64,000 bases of DNA from Pseudofrankia inefficax (GCF_000166135.1 NC_014666.1:1798001-1862000); one strand, 5' to 3'; counted from the first letter of the stretch, positions 7,806 to 17,362 are shown. Numbers and translations: made by a program. The notes: a model not told the origin generated them from the sequence alone.

Positions 7806-9266
7806 ATGGGCATCGAGCGCACGGTCCCCGCCGTACACCTGCACATCGGCGGCCAGGCACGGGCGGAGGGCACCGGCGGCATGGCCGAACACGTGTACCC
7901 CGCGACGGGAGAGGTCCAGGGCCTGGTCCCGCTCGCCGGGCCGGCCGACGTCGCGGAGGCCGTCGAGGCGGCACACGCTGCGTTTCCGGCCTGGCGCTCG
8001 TGGACGCCGGCGGAGCGCCGCGGCGTACTCGTCCGGCTCGCGGAGCTGATCAAGGCGGACGTCGCGGAGTTGGGCCGGTTGTCGGTGCTGGACAACGGGA
8101 TGACGCATCGCATCGGTCTGCACCTGGCGAGCGCGATGGCTGGCTACACGGAGTACTACGCCGGCTGGGCGGACAAGATCGAGGGCCGGGTCACCACGGC
8201 GCCGGCACAGCGCCGGGAACTCGCCTACACGATCCCCGAGCCTTACGGTGTCGTTGGGATCATCCTCACCTGGAACGGTCCGCTGATCTCGGTCGGGATG
8301 AAGGTCATCCCGGCGCTCGCGGCGGGCAACACCGTCGTCGTCAAGCCGTCCGAGCTGACGCCCTACGCGACCGAGCACCTGATGCGCCTCGTGCGTGAGG
8401 CGGGGATCCCGGACGGCGTGGTCAACCTGGTCCTCGGCGGCCCGGACGCGGGTGAGGCGCTCGTGCGCCATCCGCTCGTACAGAAAGTCAGCTTCACGGG
8501 CGGCCCCACGACCGCGCGGAAGATCCTCGCGTCGTGCGCGGAGTCGCTCAAGCCCGCGGTACTTGAGCTTGGCGGCAAGTCAGCCAACCTCGTCTTCCCG
8601 GACGCCGACCTTGATCGCGTCACTCTGATCAACACGTCGTCGGTGTTCGAGACGTTGGCGGGCCAGGGCTGCGCGATCCCGTCGCGGCTGCTCGTGCACG
8701 AGTCGGTCTACGACGAGGTCGCAGAGAAGGTCATCGCGCGGGTGCGCTCGCTGCGGTTCGGGGATCCGTTCGACCCGACGACCAACGTCAGCCCGGTGGT
8801 CACGCGCGCGGCCCGCGACCGGATCCTCGGGATGATCGACCGGGCGCGGTCGCAGGGCGCGGGCAGGCTGCTCGCTGGTGGCGGCGTGCCCGACGGCGTG
8901 CCGGCGGGCGGCTACTACGTCGAGCCGACGGTCTTCGGTGACGTCGTGCCGGACAGCGAGATCGCCCAGGTGGAGGTGTTCGGCCCGGTCCTGTCGCTGC
9001 TGCGGTTCTCCTCCGAGGAGGAGGCGGTCGCGATCGCGAACAGCACGTCCTACGGCTTGGCGGCCTACGTGAACACCCGCGACATCGGCCGGGTCAACCG
9101 GCTGACGTCCCAGCTGCGCGCCGGCGGGGTCTATGTCAACGGAGCTCCGCCGGTCGTCGGCTATGAACTGCCCTTCGGAGGGGTGGGCATCTCCGGCTAC
9201 GGCCGTGAGGGCGGCCTGGAGGGCCTGCTGGAGTTCGTCCGCACGAAGGCCGTGGCGATCGCATGA
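7806..9266 (+). CDS. aldehyde dehydrogenase family protein
   Basis: This 486-residue NAD(P)-dependent aldehyde dehydrogenase shows the typical order: GVVGIILTWNGPL, KVIPALAAGNTVVVKPSE, the Rossmann turn SFTGG, ELGGKSANLVF, and the catalytic cysteine in ETLAGQGCAIPSRL. The usual GQ-x-C is here GQGC. The end is FGGVGISGYGREGG. An AGGAGGGTCTGTT RBS precedes the ATG. It starts a five-gene unit in which every stop overlaps the next start by four bases, so the steps it catalyses should belong with the SDR, HIBADH-like and CMD-like enzymes. Confidence 0.93.
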   Translation: MGIERTVPAVHLHIGGQARAEGTGGMAEHVYPATGEVQGLVPLAGPADVAEAVEAAHAAFPAWRSWTPAERRGVLVRLAELIKADVAELGRLSVLDNGMTHRIGLHLASAMAGYTEYYAGWADKIEGRVTTAPAQRRELAYTIPEPYGVVGIILTWNGPLISVGMKVIPALAAGNTVVVKPSELTPYATEHLMRLVREAGIPDGVVNLVLGGPDAGEALVRHPLVQKVSFTGGPTTARKILASCAESLKPAVLELGGKSANLVFPDADLDRVTLINTSSVFETLAGQGCAIPSRLLVHESVYDEVAEKVIARVRSLRFGDPFDPTTNVSPVVTRAARDRILGMIDRARSQGAGRLLAGGGVPDGVPAGGYYVEPTVFGDVVPDSEIAQVEVFGPVLSLLRFSSEEEAVAIANSTSYGLAAYVNTRDIGRVNRLTSQLRAGGVYVNGAPPVVGYELPFGGVGISGYGREGGLEGLLEFVRTKAVAIA

Positions 9267-10069
9267 CCCGGCCCCTGACGCTCACCGGCGCTGTCACCGC
9301 CGTGACCGGCGGCGGCAGCGGGATCGGCCGGGCCGCCGCGCTCGCCTTTGCCCGCCGCGGCGCCCGGGTCGCCGTGAGCGACCTCGATCTCGACCGGGCG
9401 CTCGCCGTCGCCGCCGAGATCACCGCCGCCGGCGGCGAGGCGTTCGCCACCCGGGTCGACGTCACCCGCGAGGCCGACTTCGCCGCCTGGCGTGACGCCG
9501 CACTCGACCGGTTCGGCCAGGTCGACCTCATCATGAACAACGTTGGCGTCCTCGCCCTGGGTGCCCCCGAATCGCTCCCGGACGAGGCCTGGCAGCGCGT
9601 GCTCGACCTCAACCTGATGAGCATCGCGCGCAGCAACCGGGTGTTCCTGCCCCTCCTGCTCGCCCAGGGTCACGGCCATGTCGTCAACACCGCGTCAGCG
9701 TCGGGGCTGCTCGCCTATGGCTTCGACCGGCTGCCGTACGTCGCGAGCAAGCACGCGGTCGTCGGACTATCTGAGGCACTCGCCCTCTACCTGGGTCCCC
9801 GCGGCGTCGGGGTCACCTGCCTGTGCCCATCCGGGGTGATCACGAACATTCTTGAGCAGGTGACCGTCTACGGCGAGGTTGCCTCCTCGCCGCGCGCTCC
9901 TGATCATCCCGTGGTGCCCGCGGACACCGTGGGTGATCTCGCGGCGGACGCGGTGACGCAGGGCCGGTTCCTTGTCCTGACGGCTCCCGCGATCCATGAC
10001 GAGCTGGCAGCTCGGGCCCACGACCTGGAGGCCTACCTCCAGGCCCGGATCAGCGAGCAGACGCCGTGA
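9263..10069 (+). CDS. SDR family oxidoreductase
   Basis: The product is a 268-residue classical SDR. The cofactor motif is TGGGSGIG (residues 15-22), VSDLD follows beta-2, NNVG replaces NNAG, and the catalytic segment is YVASKHAVVGLSEAL. The ATG overlaps the aldehyde dehydrogenase stop (ATGA). The substrate-binding C-terminal part (EQVTVYGEVASS and after) is variable, so specificity cannot be read. It is most likely an alcohol dehydrogenase step feeding or following the aldehyde dehydrogenase. Confidence 0.9.
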   Translation: MTRPLTLTGAVTAVTGGGSGIGRAAALAFARRGARVAVSDLDLDRALAVAAEITAAGGEAFATRVDVTREADFAAWRDAALDRFGQVDLIMNNVGVLALGAPESLPDEAWQRVLDLNLMSIARSNRVFLPLLLAQGHGHVVNTASASGLLAYGFDRLPYVASKHAVVGLSEALALYLGPRGVGVTCLCPSGVITNILEQVTVYGEVASSPRAPDHPVVPADTVGDLAADAVTQGRFLVLTAPAIHDELAARAHDLEAYLQARISEQTP

Positions 10070-10917
10070 GCGGGGCGAACGAGGAAGGCGGCCTGCGGGT
10101 CGGTTACATCGGGCTCGGCTCGCAGGGCGGCCCGATGGCTCGAAGGATCATCGACGCTGGCTTCCCGACCACGCTGTGGGCGCGCCGCCCCGAGGCACAG
10201 CAGGCCTTCGCGGGCACACCCGCCCGCTTCGCCGCGAGCCGGGTCGCGCTCGGCGCCGCCAGCGACGTGCTCGGCGTGTGCGTGGTGGGCGACGCCGACG
10301 TGGACGAGGTGCTCCGCGGACCGGCTGGTGCGCTCGCCGGCATGGCGCCGGGCGGGATCGTCGTGGTGCACAGCACCACCCGTCCGGATACCTGCCGCCG
10401 GCTGCAGGAGGACCATCCGCACCTGCATGTCCTGGACGCGCCCGTCAGCGGCGGCGGTAGGGCCGCGGCTGAACGCGCGCTGCTGGTGATGGTCGGCGGC
10501 GAGGCGGAGATCCTGGAGCGGTGCCGGCTGGTTCTCGCCGCCTTCGCCGACCCGATCGTGCACCTTGGGCCCCTGGGCAGCGCCCAAGAAGCGAAGGTGT
10601 TCAACAACGCCCTGTTCACCGCTCAGCTCGCGCTCGCCGCTGAGGTCCACTCGGCCGCGCAGCGCCGCGGGCTCGACCCCGCGGCCATGGCGACCGTGCT
10701 ACGCCGCGGCAGCGGCCACAGCTTCGCTGCCGACGTCGTCGCCAGGAACGGCTTTCACCTGGCCCCCCTCGCGGGCAGCGCCGGAGGGCTGCTCGCCAAG
10801 GACGTCGGGATCCTTGCCGACCTGCTCGCACCCGCCGGGTCACCGCTGATCGACATGGCTGAGACGGCGTTGGCCGCCATGGGCCTCGCCCGCACCACAC
10901 GAGAGGACCACGCATGA
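10066..10917 (+). CDS. NAD(P)-dependent oxidoreductase, 3-hydroxyisobutyrate dehydrogenase-like
   Basis: This 283-residue beta-hydroxyacid dehydrogenase family member has the N-terminal Rossmann motif GYIGLGSQGGPMARRI. The substrate-binding DAPVSGGGRAAAERALLVMVGG is present, as is the conserved catalytic lysine in EAKVFNNALFT. A GTG start overlaps the previous stop (GTGA). The family oxidises 3-hydroxy acids or reduces semialdehydes and imines. In this operon it probably acts on a branched or cyclic acid intermediate; the exact substrate is not readable. Confidence 0.87.
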   Translation: MSGANEEGGLRVGYIGLGSQGGPMARRIIDAGFPTTLWARRPEAQQAFAGTPARFAASRVALGAASDVLGVCVVGDADVDEVLRGPAGALAGMAPGGIVVVHSTTRPDTCRRLQEDHPHLHVLDAPVSGGGRAAAERALLVMVGGEAEILERCRLVLAAFADPIVHLGPLGSAQEAKVFNNALFTAQLALAAEVHSAAQRRGLDPAAMATVLRRGSGHSFAADVVARNGFHLAPLAGSAGGLLAKDVGILADLLAPAGSPLIDMAETALAAMGLARTTREDHA

Positions 10918-11678
10918 CCTCGCCGACGACCGCGGACGACGTCTACCGCACCGTCATGACCGTCGACCCGCCGACGCCACGGACACCCTTCGACGAGGCG
11001 TCACGCCAATACCTGTTCGGAGAGGTCTGGAACAGGCCCGGCCTGGGTATCCGCGACCGACGCTTCGTGACGCTCGCCTGTGTCGCCGCCGCCGACGCAG
11101 TGACACCGATCGACCAACACGTCTACGCGGCGCTGCGCAGCGGCGACCTCACGATCGAGCAGATGAACGAGGTCACCCTGCACTTCGCTGTCTACTGCGG
11201 CTGGCCGAAAGCCTCGGCACTGGAGCAGACCGTCCGCAAGCAGTGGAACCGCCTCCATGCCGAGCGGGGACAGGAGGCGCCGGCCTGGCCGACGCTCACC
11301 GTCGAGGACCTCGGGCCGGCGGACCGCGAGGAACGGATCCGCGGCGGGCAGGAGGAGTTCAGGACCGTCAACGTCATCCCCGCTCCGCCACCCGACTCGC
11401 CATACTTCTACGCCGGCATCCTCAACTTCGTCTTCGGCCACGTCTGGCGCCGCGACGGGCTCAGCCGCCGTGAACGGCGGCTCGTCACGATTCCCTGCGT
11501 CGGAGCCTCGGACGCGGTCGGACCGATCTTCTCCCATGTCGGGTCGGCACTAGAGTCAGGCGACGTGACCTACGAGGAGATGCAGGAGATCATCCTGCAC
11601 TTCAGCGCCTACTACGGAATCGCGAAGGGCGAGGCGCTGCACGAGGCCGCACGCCGCTGGCGAGCAGGCCAGCCGTGA
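10914..11678 (+). CDS. carboxymuconolactone-decarboxylase-like protein with two CMD domains
   Basis: The product has 254 residues and two internally similar halves (about 20-110 and 150-250), each with the pattern RRFVTLACVAAADAVTPIDQH or RRLVTIPCVGASDAVGPIFSH followed by EMNEVTLHFAVYCGW or EMQEIILHFSAYYGI. There is no CxxC, so it is not an AhpD-type peroxidase but closer to gamma-CMD proteins. It is coupled to both neighbours by ATGA/GTGA overlaps. In related actinobacterial gene sets it is a common partner of SDR/ALDH catabolic operons; its reaction here is unknown. Confidence 0.82.
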   Translation: MTSPTTADDVYRTVMTVDPPTPRTPFDEASRQYLFGEVWNRPGLGIRDRRFVTLACVAAADAVTPIDQHVYAALRSGDLTIEQMNEVTLHFAVYCGWPKASALEQTVRKQWNRLHAERGQEAPAWPTLTVEDLGPADREERIRGGQEEFRTVNVIPAPPPDSPYFYAGILNFVFGHVWRRDGLSRRERRLVTIPCVGASDAVGPIFSHVGSALESGDVTYEEMQEIILHFSAYYGIAKGEALHEAARRWRAGQP

Positions 11679-12361
11679 GCCAGCCGCAGGGCACCCCGGC
11701 CGGTGCGATGGCACTGCAACTCCTGCTGACCGCCGAGCGGCTCTTCGCCGAGCACGGCATCGACGGGGTGTCCCTGCGGCAGATCGCCACCCAGGCCGGG
11801 TCTGGCAACAACTCGGCCGTGCACTACTACTTCGGCTCGAAACGACAGCTGATCGAAGCGATCTTCGCCCACCGCATGCCGCAGCTGGTCCAGCGGCGCG
11901 CGCTCCTGCTCGCCCGCATCGACCCCGACGACCTGCGAGCCCGATTCGAGGCACACCTGCTACCCGTGCTGGAGCTGGCAGAATCACCGGACAACTTCTA
12001 CGTGTCGTTCGTCGAACAGCTCCAACGTAGCGCCGAAGCCACCGGCGCCCTCGTCCAGTCGGGAGAGATCCGGCGGTCCCAGGACGCATTTCTCCACGAC
12101 ATGCGCCGCCTCGTCCCCCACGTCGAGGAACCTATCCGCACGATGCGCATCCGTGAGGTCCAGGAACTCGGCGTGCACGCCGCGGCCCGCCGCGAGCGGG
12201 CAATCGCGGCCGGCGAACAGGTCGTCCCCTTCGGCCTGTTCGTCAGCACCTTGATCGACGGTTTCACCGGACACCTCGCGGCTCCGGTGTCGCCAGAGAC
12301 CCGGCGATTCCTCGCCACGACCGACCAGACACTCCCGGCCATATCGCAGCCGGCACTCTGA
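11675..12361 (+). CDS. TetR family transcriptional regulator
   Basis: The 228-residue regulator begins with a TetR HTH (AERLFAEHGIDGVSLRQIA, then NNSAVHYYFGSKRQLIEAIF). It is the last gene of the five-gene coupled operon, sharing a GTGA overlap with the CMD gene, so it is probably autoregulated with the operon. The inverted repeat upstream of the aldehyde dehydrogenase gene is a candidate target. The C-terminal ligand domain is divergent. Confidence 0.88.
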   Translation: MSQPQGTPAGAMALQLLLTAERLFAEHGIDGVSLRQIATQAGSGNNSAVHYYFGSKRQLIEAIFAHRMPQLVQRRALLLARIDPDDLRARFEAHLLPVLELAESPDNFYVSFVEQLQRSAEATGALVQSGEIRRSQDAFLHDMRRLVPHVEEPIRTMRIREVQELGVHAAARRERAIAAGEQVVPFGLFVSTLIDGFTGHLAAPVSPETRRFLATTDQTLPAISQPAL

Positions 12362-12662
12362 TTGCGATTCGACGTTGTCCGCTGGCACCGGTCCGCGGCG
12401 CGCCTATAAAAGTCACGTCGCACAGGTCGCGACAAGACCCTCATCATTTGAGCGATCGCCTGGCGAGGTATCGACGGCACGCAGGTCAGCCAGGGATTCG
12501 GGGCCAGAACGGCAGGAGGTCATTCCCCCTGCCGGCCGCCGACATCACACCGTTGCGCCGATCACGTCGAGACGCATGGAGCCGTCGCGCGCTGGCATTG
12601 CCGAGTCCGCCAACGCCAGCGGCGACGTCTGCTAGCTGCCCGTCATTCGTGGCGAGGCGGAT
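12362..12662. other. gene-free stretch between convergent operons
   Basis: About 300 bp between the TetR stop and the convergent P450 stop. No frame with coding character, strong hairpin or repeat is seen. Confidence 0.4.
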
Positions 12663-13862
12663 CTACTTCCGCAGGACGATCGGAAGCTTCTCCCAGCCCC
12701 GTACTGTCGAGGTACTCGCGAGCTTGGCGCCGCTCCAGTCGACGTCCCACCCCTTCGGGAAACGCTTCACGAGTTCTTCGAGGACGATGCGTCCTTCCAT
12801 GCGGGCGAGGTTCGCGCCGAGGCAGTAGTGCAGGCCGTAGCCGAAGGTGCGCTGCGCCGTGATGTCGCGGTGGATGTCGAGGTCGTCGGGGTTGGCGAAC
12901 TTGGACTCGTCACGGCCGGCGGAGCCGACGATGAACAGCGCGGTGCTGCCTTCGGGGATGGTCTGGCCGTGAAACTCCACGTCCTTGGTGACGTACCGTC
13001 CCACCGCCTGACCGACCGGTTCCAGGCGCAGGATCTCCTCGACCGCTTTGGCTGACAGGGACGGGTCGGCGACGACCTCCTGGTACTGGGCGTGGTTGTT
13101 CTCCTCGCCGAAGATCTTGCCGATCCAGCCCATGAGCTGGCCGGTGGTCTCGTTGCCGGCGCCGGCGATGACGGCGCAGTAGACCAGGATCTCCTCGCGG
13201 GTGAGCTTGCGGGTGGTGCCGTCGTGGTCCTCGAACTCCACGCCCAGGAGCTTGGTCATGATGTCGTCGGAGGGGTTCGCGATGCGCCAGTCGATGTAGC
13301 TCTCGAAGATGTCGGTCGCGATCTGCGACGCCTCCGCGTCGATCTTGCCGCCCTCCTCGGTCTTGAGGTTGGCGACGGTCCGGTCGCGGACCGACTGCTG
13401 CATCTGCTCCGGGATGCCGACGAGCATGCCGATCACACGCATCGGCACCTTGTCCGAGAGGATGTCGATGACGTCGAAGCCGTCGCCGCCGTGCACCGGG
13501 TCGAGCTGGCGGGCGACGTAGTCGCGGATCTTCGGCTCCAGCGCCCTGATGCCGCCGGGGGAGAACAGCCGGGAGACCAGGCGCCGGTGGATGTCGTGGC
13601 TGGGCGGGTCCTCGAAGATCACGCTACCCGGGGGCATCTCGATGCCGGACTTGATGAACTCGTAGATGTTGCCGCGGGCGTTGCTGAAGTGCTCGATGTC
13701 CGGCAGACCGCGGTCCACGTCGTCCCACCGCGCGAAGGCATAGAAGTCGTGCTCGTCGTTGTAGTAGACCGGAGCCTCGGCGCGCAGGCGCTTGTAGATG
13801 GGGTACGGGTCCACCCAGATGTCGTGGCGGAACGGGTCCCAGTAGAGGTCGGTGGCGGTCAT
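12663..13862 (-). CDS. cytochrome P450
   Basis: This 399-residue bacterial class I P450 has the I-helix AGAGNETTGQLMGW, the ExxR motif in VEEILRLEP, and the haem loop FGYGLHYCLGANLAR with the Cys ligand. It shares strong local similarity with the second P450 at 17363-18556 (both begin ...YWDPF...DPYPIYxRLRAEAP), so the two are paralogues. Electrons probably come from the ferredoxin encoded at 15464. The substrate is unknown; the genes around it suggest hydroxylation of a hydrophobic carbon skeleton that is then oxidised by SDRs. Confidence 0.93.
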   Translation of the reverse strand: MTATDLYWDPFRHDIWVDPYPIYKRLRAEAPVYYNDEHDFYAFARWDDVDRGLPDIEHFSNARGNIYEFIKSGIEMPPGSVIFEDPPSHDIHRRLVSRLFSPGGIRALEPKIRDYVARQLDPVHGGDGFDVIDILSDKVPMRVIGMLVGIPEQMQQSVRDRTVANLKTEEGGKIDAEASQIATDIFESYIDWRIANPSDDIMTKLLGVEFEDHDGTTRKLTREEILVYCAVIAGAGNETTGQLMGWIGKIFGEENNHAQYQEVVADPSLSAKAVEEILRLEPVGQAVGRYVTKDVEFHGQTIPEGSTALFIVGSAGRDESKFANPDDLDIHRDITAQRTFGYGLHYCLGANLARMEGRIVLEELVKRFPKGWDVDWSGAKLASTSTVRGWEKLPIVLRK

Positions 13863-13872
13863 TCGTCGTCTC

Positions 13873-14493
13873 TCATTCCTTCACTGGGGTGGTGTTGGCG
13901 GCGAGCCAGTTCTCGATCCAGGTACGGGTCTCGTCGTGCCCGTCAGTGAAACCGAGCAGGCGATCGTTCGCTTCTAGCTGCGCCAGGCCGGTGGTGAGCA
14001 GCAGAACGACCATCGGTGGTATGACCTCGGGTGAGATCGACTCGCGGTCGAGGGCCGCTCGCGCGAAGTCGAGCTGCGCGTTGCGGAAACGTCGCGCGTA
14101 GGAGGCGATCTCCAACCGCAGCGCGGGGTGGCGCTGGGCGAGAGCCACGAACTCGGCCATGAGTTTACTGGCGCCGGCGTCGCCATGGATCTTCCAGAAT
14201 CTGCGGAGCGAGGCCTCACCCTTCGCGATCTCGGCGAGGCGGGCAAGGTTCTCCTCGGCGCCACGGCGGAACGCCTCTATGAAGAGGTCCTCCATCGAGG
14301 CGAAGTAGTAGTGGACGAGCTGGTACTTCACTCCGGCAACCTCCCCGATACGGCGCGTCGTGATGGCGCCGTACCCCTCCTTGGCGAGGAGTTGGAGCGT
14401 CGCGGCGACGATCCGGTCGCGGGTCTCGGGAGCGCGGGAACCCCGCGAACGAATCTCTTGCCCTGGCTGTCCCACAGACGTACTTTTACACAC
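13873..14493 (-). CDS. TetR family transcriptional regulator
   Basis: The 206-residue product has the TetR HTH at residues about 25-70 (RIVAATLQLLAKEGYGAITT, then YQLVHYYFASMEDLFIEAF). It lies 10 bp upstream of the P450 gene on the same strand and is divergent from an SDR gene, so it can control both directions. The chosen GTG start lies in a GACGT-N10-ACGTC inverted repeat (about 14478-14496). That arrangement would suit autoregulation, but a start a few codons later is also possible. Confidence 0.85.
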   Translation of the reverse strand: MCKSTSVGQPGQEIRSRGSRAPETRDRIVAATLQLLAKEGYGAITTRRIGEVAGVKYQLVHYYFASMEDLFIEAFRRGAEENLARLAEIAKGEASLRRFWKIHGDAGASKLMAEFVALAQRHPALRLEIASYARRFRNAQLDFARAALDRESISPEVIPPMVVLLLTTGLAQLEANDRLLGFTDGHDETRTWIENWLAANTTPVKE

Positions 14494-14525
14494 GTCAAAA
14501 CTTCGTGTCCAGTAGGGAGCAACGC

Positions 14526-15275
14526 ATGGCTCGCGTCGCAGTCGTCACGGGTGCCGCCGAGGGCATCGGTTCCGGGATCGCCACGCGGCTGGCGAAGGAC
14601 GGCCACCGGGTCGCGATGCTCGACTGGCAGGGGGACAAGGTCGAGAAGCTCGCCGCCGAGCTCACCGCCGCCGGCGGGAGCGTCCTGCCGCTCACCGTGG
14701 ACGTCTCCGACCGCGCCTCGATCGAGGCCGCCTACGCGACGGTGCGCGAGACGTTCGGGCCGATCCACATCGTCGTCGCGAACGCCGGCATCTCCAGCAT
14801 GATCCCGTTCGTGCAGCTCGACCAGGCGACCTGGGACCGGATGATCGCGGTCAACCTCACCGGCGTCTTCCACACGGTCCAGGCCGCGGTCGCGGACATG
14901 ATCGAGGCGAGCTACGGCCGGATCGTCACCATCTCGTCGTCCAGCGCCCAGTCGGGAGCGCCGGCGATGGCGCACTACGTCTCCAGCAAGGGCGGAGTGA
15001 TCGGCCTGACCAAAGCGCTGGCCCGCGAGCTCGCCGAGCACCGCATCACCGTGAACACGATCCCGCCGACGATCGTGGACACCCCGATGGCGCACCACGA
15101 GGCGGGCCAGGCCGGCGGCGCGGAACAGTTCCTCGAAGCCGTCAGCGCGATGGTGCCGCTCGGCCGGGCCGGCACCCCCGCCGACATCGGCAACGCCGTG
15201 TCGTTCCTCGTCTCCGACGACGCCGCCTACATCACCGGCCAGATCATCGGCGTCAACGGCGGCATGTACATCTGA
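14526..15275 (+). CDS. SDR family oxidoreductase
   Basis: The 249-residue classical SDR has the cofactor motif TGAAEGIG (residues 9-16), NAGIS, the Ser-Tyr-Lys set (SSSSAQSGAPAMAHYVSSKGG) and a C-terminal ITGQIIGVNGGMYI. The ATG at 14526 is preceded by AGTAGGGAGC; a GTG seven codons upstream is possible but less well spaced. Divergent from the TetR/P450 pair, it probably oxidises the hydroxyl group made by the P450. Confidence 0.9.
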   Translation: MARVAVVTGAAEGIGSGIATRLAKDGHRVAMLDWQGDKVEKLAAELTAAGGSVLPLTVDVSDRASIEAAYATVRETFGPIHIVVANAGISSMIPFVQLDQATWDRMIAVNLTGVFHTVQAAVADMIEASYGRIVTISSSSAQSGAPAMAHYVSSKGGVIGLTKALARELAEHRITVNTIPPTIVDTPMAHHEAGQAGGAEQFLEAVSAMVPLGRAGTPADIGNAVSFLVSDDAAYITGQIIGVNGGMYI

Positions 15276-15463
15276 CCCGGGGCAGGTGTCGCGCGGCGTG
15301 TGCGCGCAGCACCACAGAACATCGTTGGGGGTCGCCCTGGGATGCGGTCGCCCTTCCCAGGGTCCTGGTCTTCATGCAGATCGTGACACCTTCATGTCGA
15401 TGATCGTCGGGGGCGGCGAAGGGCGTCGGTCTGTTTTCGCGAGTCGTATCGATGGAGGTCTCT

Positions 15464-15658
15464 ATGCGGGTGGTCGTCGACCCCGTGCTTTGTGAGAGCA
15501 ACGCGCTGTGTGTGGGTCTTGCACCCTCGGTATTCGAGCTTGACGGGGACGACACGCTCACGGTGCTGGAGGAGCGTCCAGAGGAGGACCTGCGCGCAGA
15601 TGTGCAGGCGGCTGCGGCGGCCTGCCCGAAGAGAGCGATCAGCGTCATCGACGGCTGA
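15464..15658 (+). CDS. ferredoxin, [3Fe-4S] P450-partner type
   Basis: The product is a 64-residue ferredoxin (MRVVVDPVLCESNALCVG) with three visible cluster cysteines: Cys10 and Cys16 in CESNALC, and the third in AAACPKRAI. The missing fourth Cys is typical of single-cluster [3Fe-4S] ferredoxins that serve bacterial P450s. A GGAGG box five bases before the ATG fixes the start. It lies between the two P450 genes and can supply either or both; no ferredoxin reductase gene is visible in the window. Confidence 0.88.
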   Translation: MRVVVDPVLCESNALCVGLAPSVFELDGDDTLTVLEERPEEDLRADVQAAAAACPKRAISVIDG

Positions 15659-15862
15659 CCGTACCGAGAGCGGCCGAGGCTGTCGGCCCGGGTCGTGACG
15701 TCTCCCCTGATTCCCGCACGCCGTATCCGATCTGCCGGCGGTCGCGGGACTCGGTGACAGCCAGAAGAGATGGTGGCCAACTCGCGACCCTGCGATGCGC
15801 GCACGCGCCGACCGCAGGAGATGCCGACGTGCTCGGTGATCGCGCTTGTGGGAGGGAATCCT

Positions 15863-16654
15863 ATGGAGCTTGTCGGCAAGGCCGCAGTGGTCGCGGGTGG
15901 CGCGGGTGGTCTCGGGGGAGCGACGGTACGGCGTCTGGCCACGCAGGGGGTCGGAGTCGTGGTGCTCGATCCCGATGCGCACCGCGCAGCGGCGCTCGTC
16001 GCCGAATTGGGTCCCACGGTCAAGGCGGTGACCGGCGACAGCAACGACGACGAGGCCGTGGCCGCCGCGATCTCGGCGGCACAGACCCTCGGCGTCTTCT
16101 CCATCGCCGTCAGCGCGACGGGCGTCGTCATCCCCAGTCCCCGGCTCGTCGGCGATGACGGGTCGGTCATGCCGACGGACGTACTGCGCGCGAATCTCGA
16201 CCTGCATGTGTGTGGCCCGTTCAACCTCACCCGGCTCGCGGCGTCGGCGTTCAGCGCCAACGTGCCGGACGAGGACGGTCAGCGCGGAGTCGTCGTGCAG
16301 ACAGCGTCGATCAGTGCGTTCGACGCCCAGGCGACCATGGTTCCCTACGCCGCGGCCAAAGGGGCGATCGTCGCGATGCTGCTGCCCATGGCGCGGGACC
16401 TCGCCGCGATTGGCATCCGGGTGTGCGCGATCGCGCCCGGCGCCTTCGCCACGCCACGGCTGTCGAACCCCGTGGTCCAGGAGCTGCTCGTCCGCGACGT
16501 CCTGTTCCCGAAACGGCTGGGCAGGCCTGAGGAATACGCCCAGCTCGCGGAGGCGATCATCCGCAATCCCTACCTCAACGGGGAGGTCATTCGGCTCGAC
16601 GGCGCAGCACGCCTCTCCGCCGAGATGGCCCCCAGCCCGCCACGCCAGCACTGA
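15863..16654 (+). CDS. SDR family, HSD10-like 3-hydroxyacyl-CoA dehydrogenase
   Basis: The product has 263 residues from the ATG at 15863, preceded by GGAGGG. The cofactor motif is GGAGGLGGATV and the catalytic segment is ...TMVPYAAAKGAIVAM. The C-terminal part, FPKRLGRPEEYAQLAEAII followed by YLNGEVIRLDGA, closely follows the type-2 3-hydroxyacyl-CoA dehydrogenase (HSD17B10) pattern. It would oxidise 3-hydroxyacyl-CoA or a hydroxysteroid-like alcohol. It is last before a strong terminator hairpin. Confidence 0.87.
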   Translation: MELVGKAAVVAGGAGGLGGATVRRLATQGVGVVVLDPDAHRAAALVAELGPTVKAVTGDSNDDEAVAAAISAAQTLGVFSIAVSATGVVIPSPRLVGDDGSVMPTDVLRANLDLHVCGPFNLTRLAASAFSANVPDEDGQRGVVVQTASISAFDAQATMVPYAAAKGAIVAMLLPMARDLAAIGIRVCAIAPGAFATPRLSNPVVQELLVRDVLFPKRLGRPEEYAQLAEAIIRNPYLNGEVIRLDGAARLSAEMAPSPPRQH

Positions 16655-16668
16655 CCCCCGCACGTTTC

Positions 16669-16712
16669 CGTGCGCAGTTCGACTGGCTCGTGCCGCCGTC
16701 GAACTGCGCACG
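16669..16712 (+). terminator. terminator hairpin
   Basis: A perfect 15-bp stem (CGTGCGCAGTTCGAC and its complement) encloses a 14-base loop, starting 15 bp after the HSD10-like stop. It probably terminates the SDR transcript and separates it from the convergent remnant. Confidence 0.6.
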
Positions 16713-16882
16713 GTGACGCTCACCCCGCAGTGCCGACGAGCCCGACGGCCAGCGTTAGCGACCGGAGCGGTGGCACACTCACGCGGAGCGGTCAAAGGTC
16801 TGACCGCCAGCGTCGTTACCGCTGAGGGGGAAGGGTTGCCAGCCGCGCAAGCGCGTCGCGGCCCGGCCGCGGCCGGCCCCCA

Positions 16883-17360
16883 TCATGAGTGGTTCGAGAG
16901 CGCTTGCCCGCACCAGAACCCGTGGTGGTCGAGCGCCGCCGGCGGCTGGACCGTCGCGAAGCTGTTTCTTGAGGGGTCCGCCTTGACGAAGTTCTCACAG
17001 AGCACTGGCTCCTTGGGCTTCGCTAGATCCACCGGAGCCGTGATCCCGCTGCCGGTGAAATCTGTCACGTGGCGGAGTTTGTCGACGAACGCGGTACGGG
17101 TGGGGCATGATCCCGCGAGTTGTAGACCCTGGAGCATCTCGTCCGTGGCAACATAAGACGAGGTCGCGACCTCGTCGCTCGGGTCGGCCAACTCAGGCGC
17201 GTAGATGCTCATTGCATGCCTGTAGGAGATCATCGCCGGGGATTCCGGGGCAGCGAACGTCGAGATCGCCGACATCCCCGCCATCCTCGAACCGAACGTT
17301 CTGAACAGCGAGGCGCCGTAGCCGACGGCGATGAGGTCGGCGCCCTCCCAGACGAGGCGG
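16883..17360 (-). pseudogene. C-terminal remnant of a periplasmic ligand-binding (branched-chain amino-acid type) protein
   Basis: The minus frame from about 17360 reads EGADLIAVGYGASLFRTFGS, then YAPELADPSDEVATSSYV, then TAFVDKLRHVTDFTG, then a Cys-containing tail. This is the final third of a LivK-type solute-binding protein. The open frame is interrupted at its left limit by the end of the P450 gene and has no start or signal peptide of its own. It is a relic that marks a deletion between an ABC transporter locus and the P450 cluster. Confidence 0.55.
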
Positions 17361-17362
17361 TG

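Noticed and set aside
13092-13949. Plus-strand frame of 285 codons
   Set aside because: It is the complement of the first P450, whose motifs are unmistakable.
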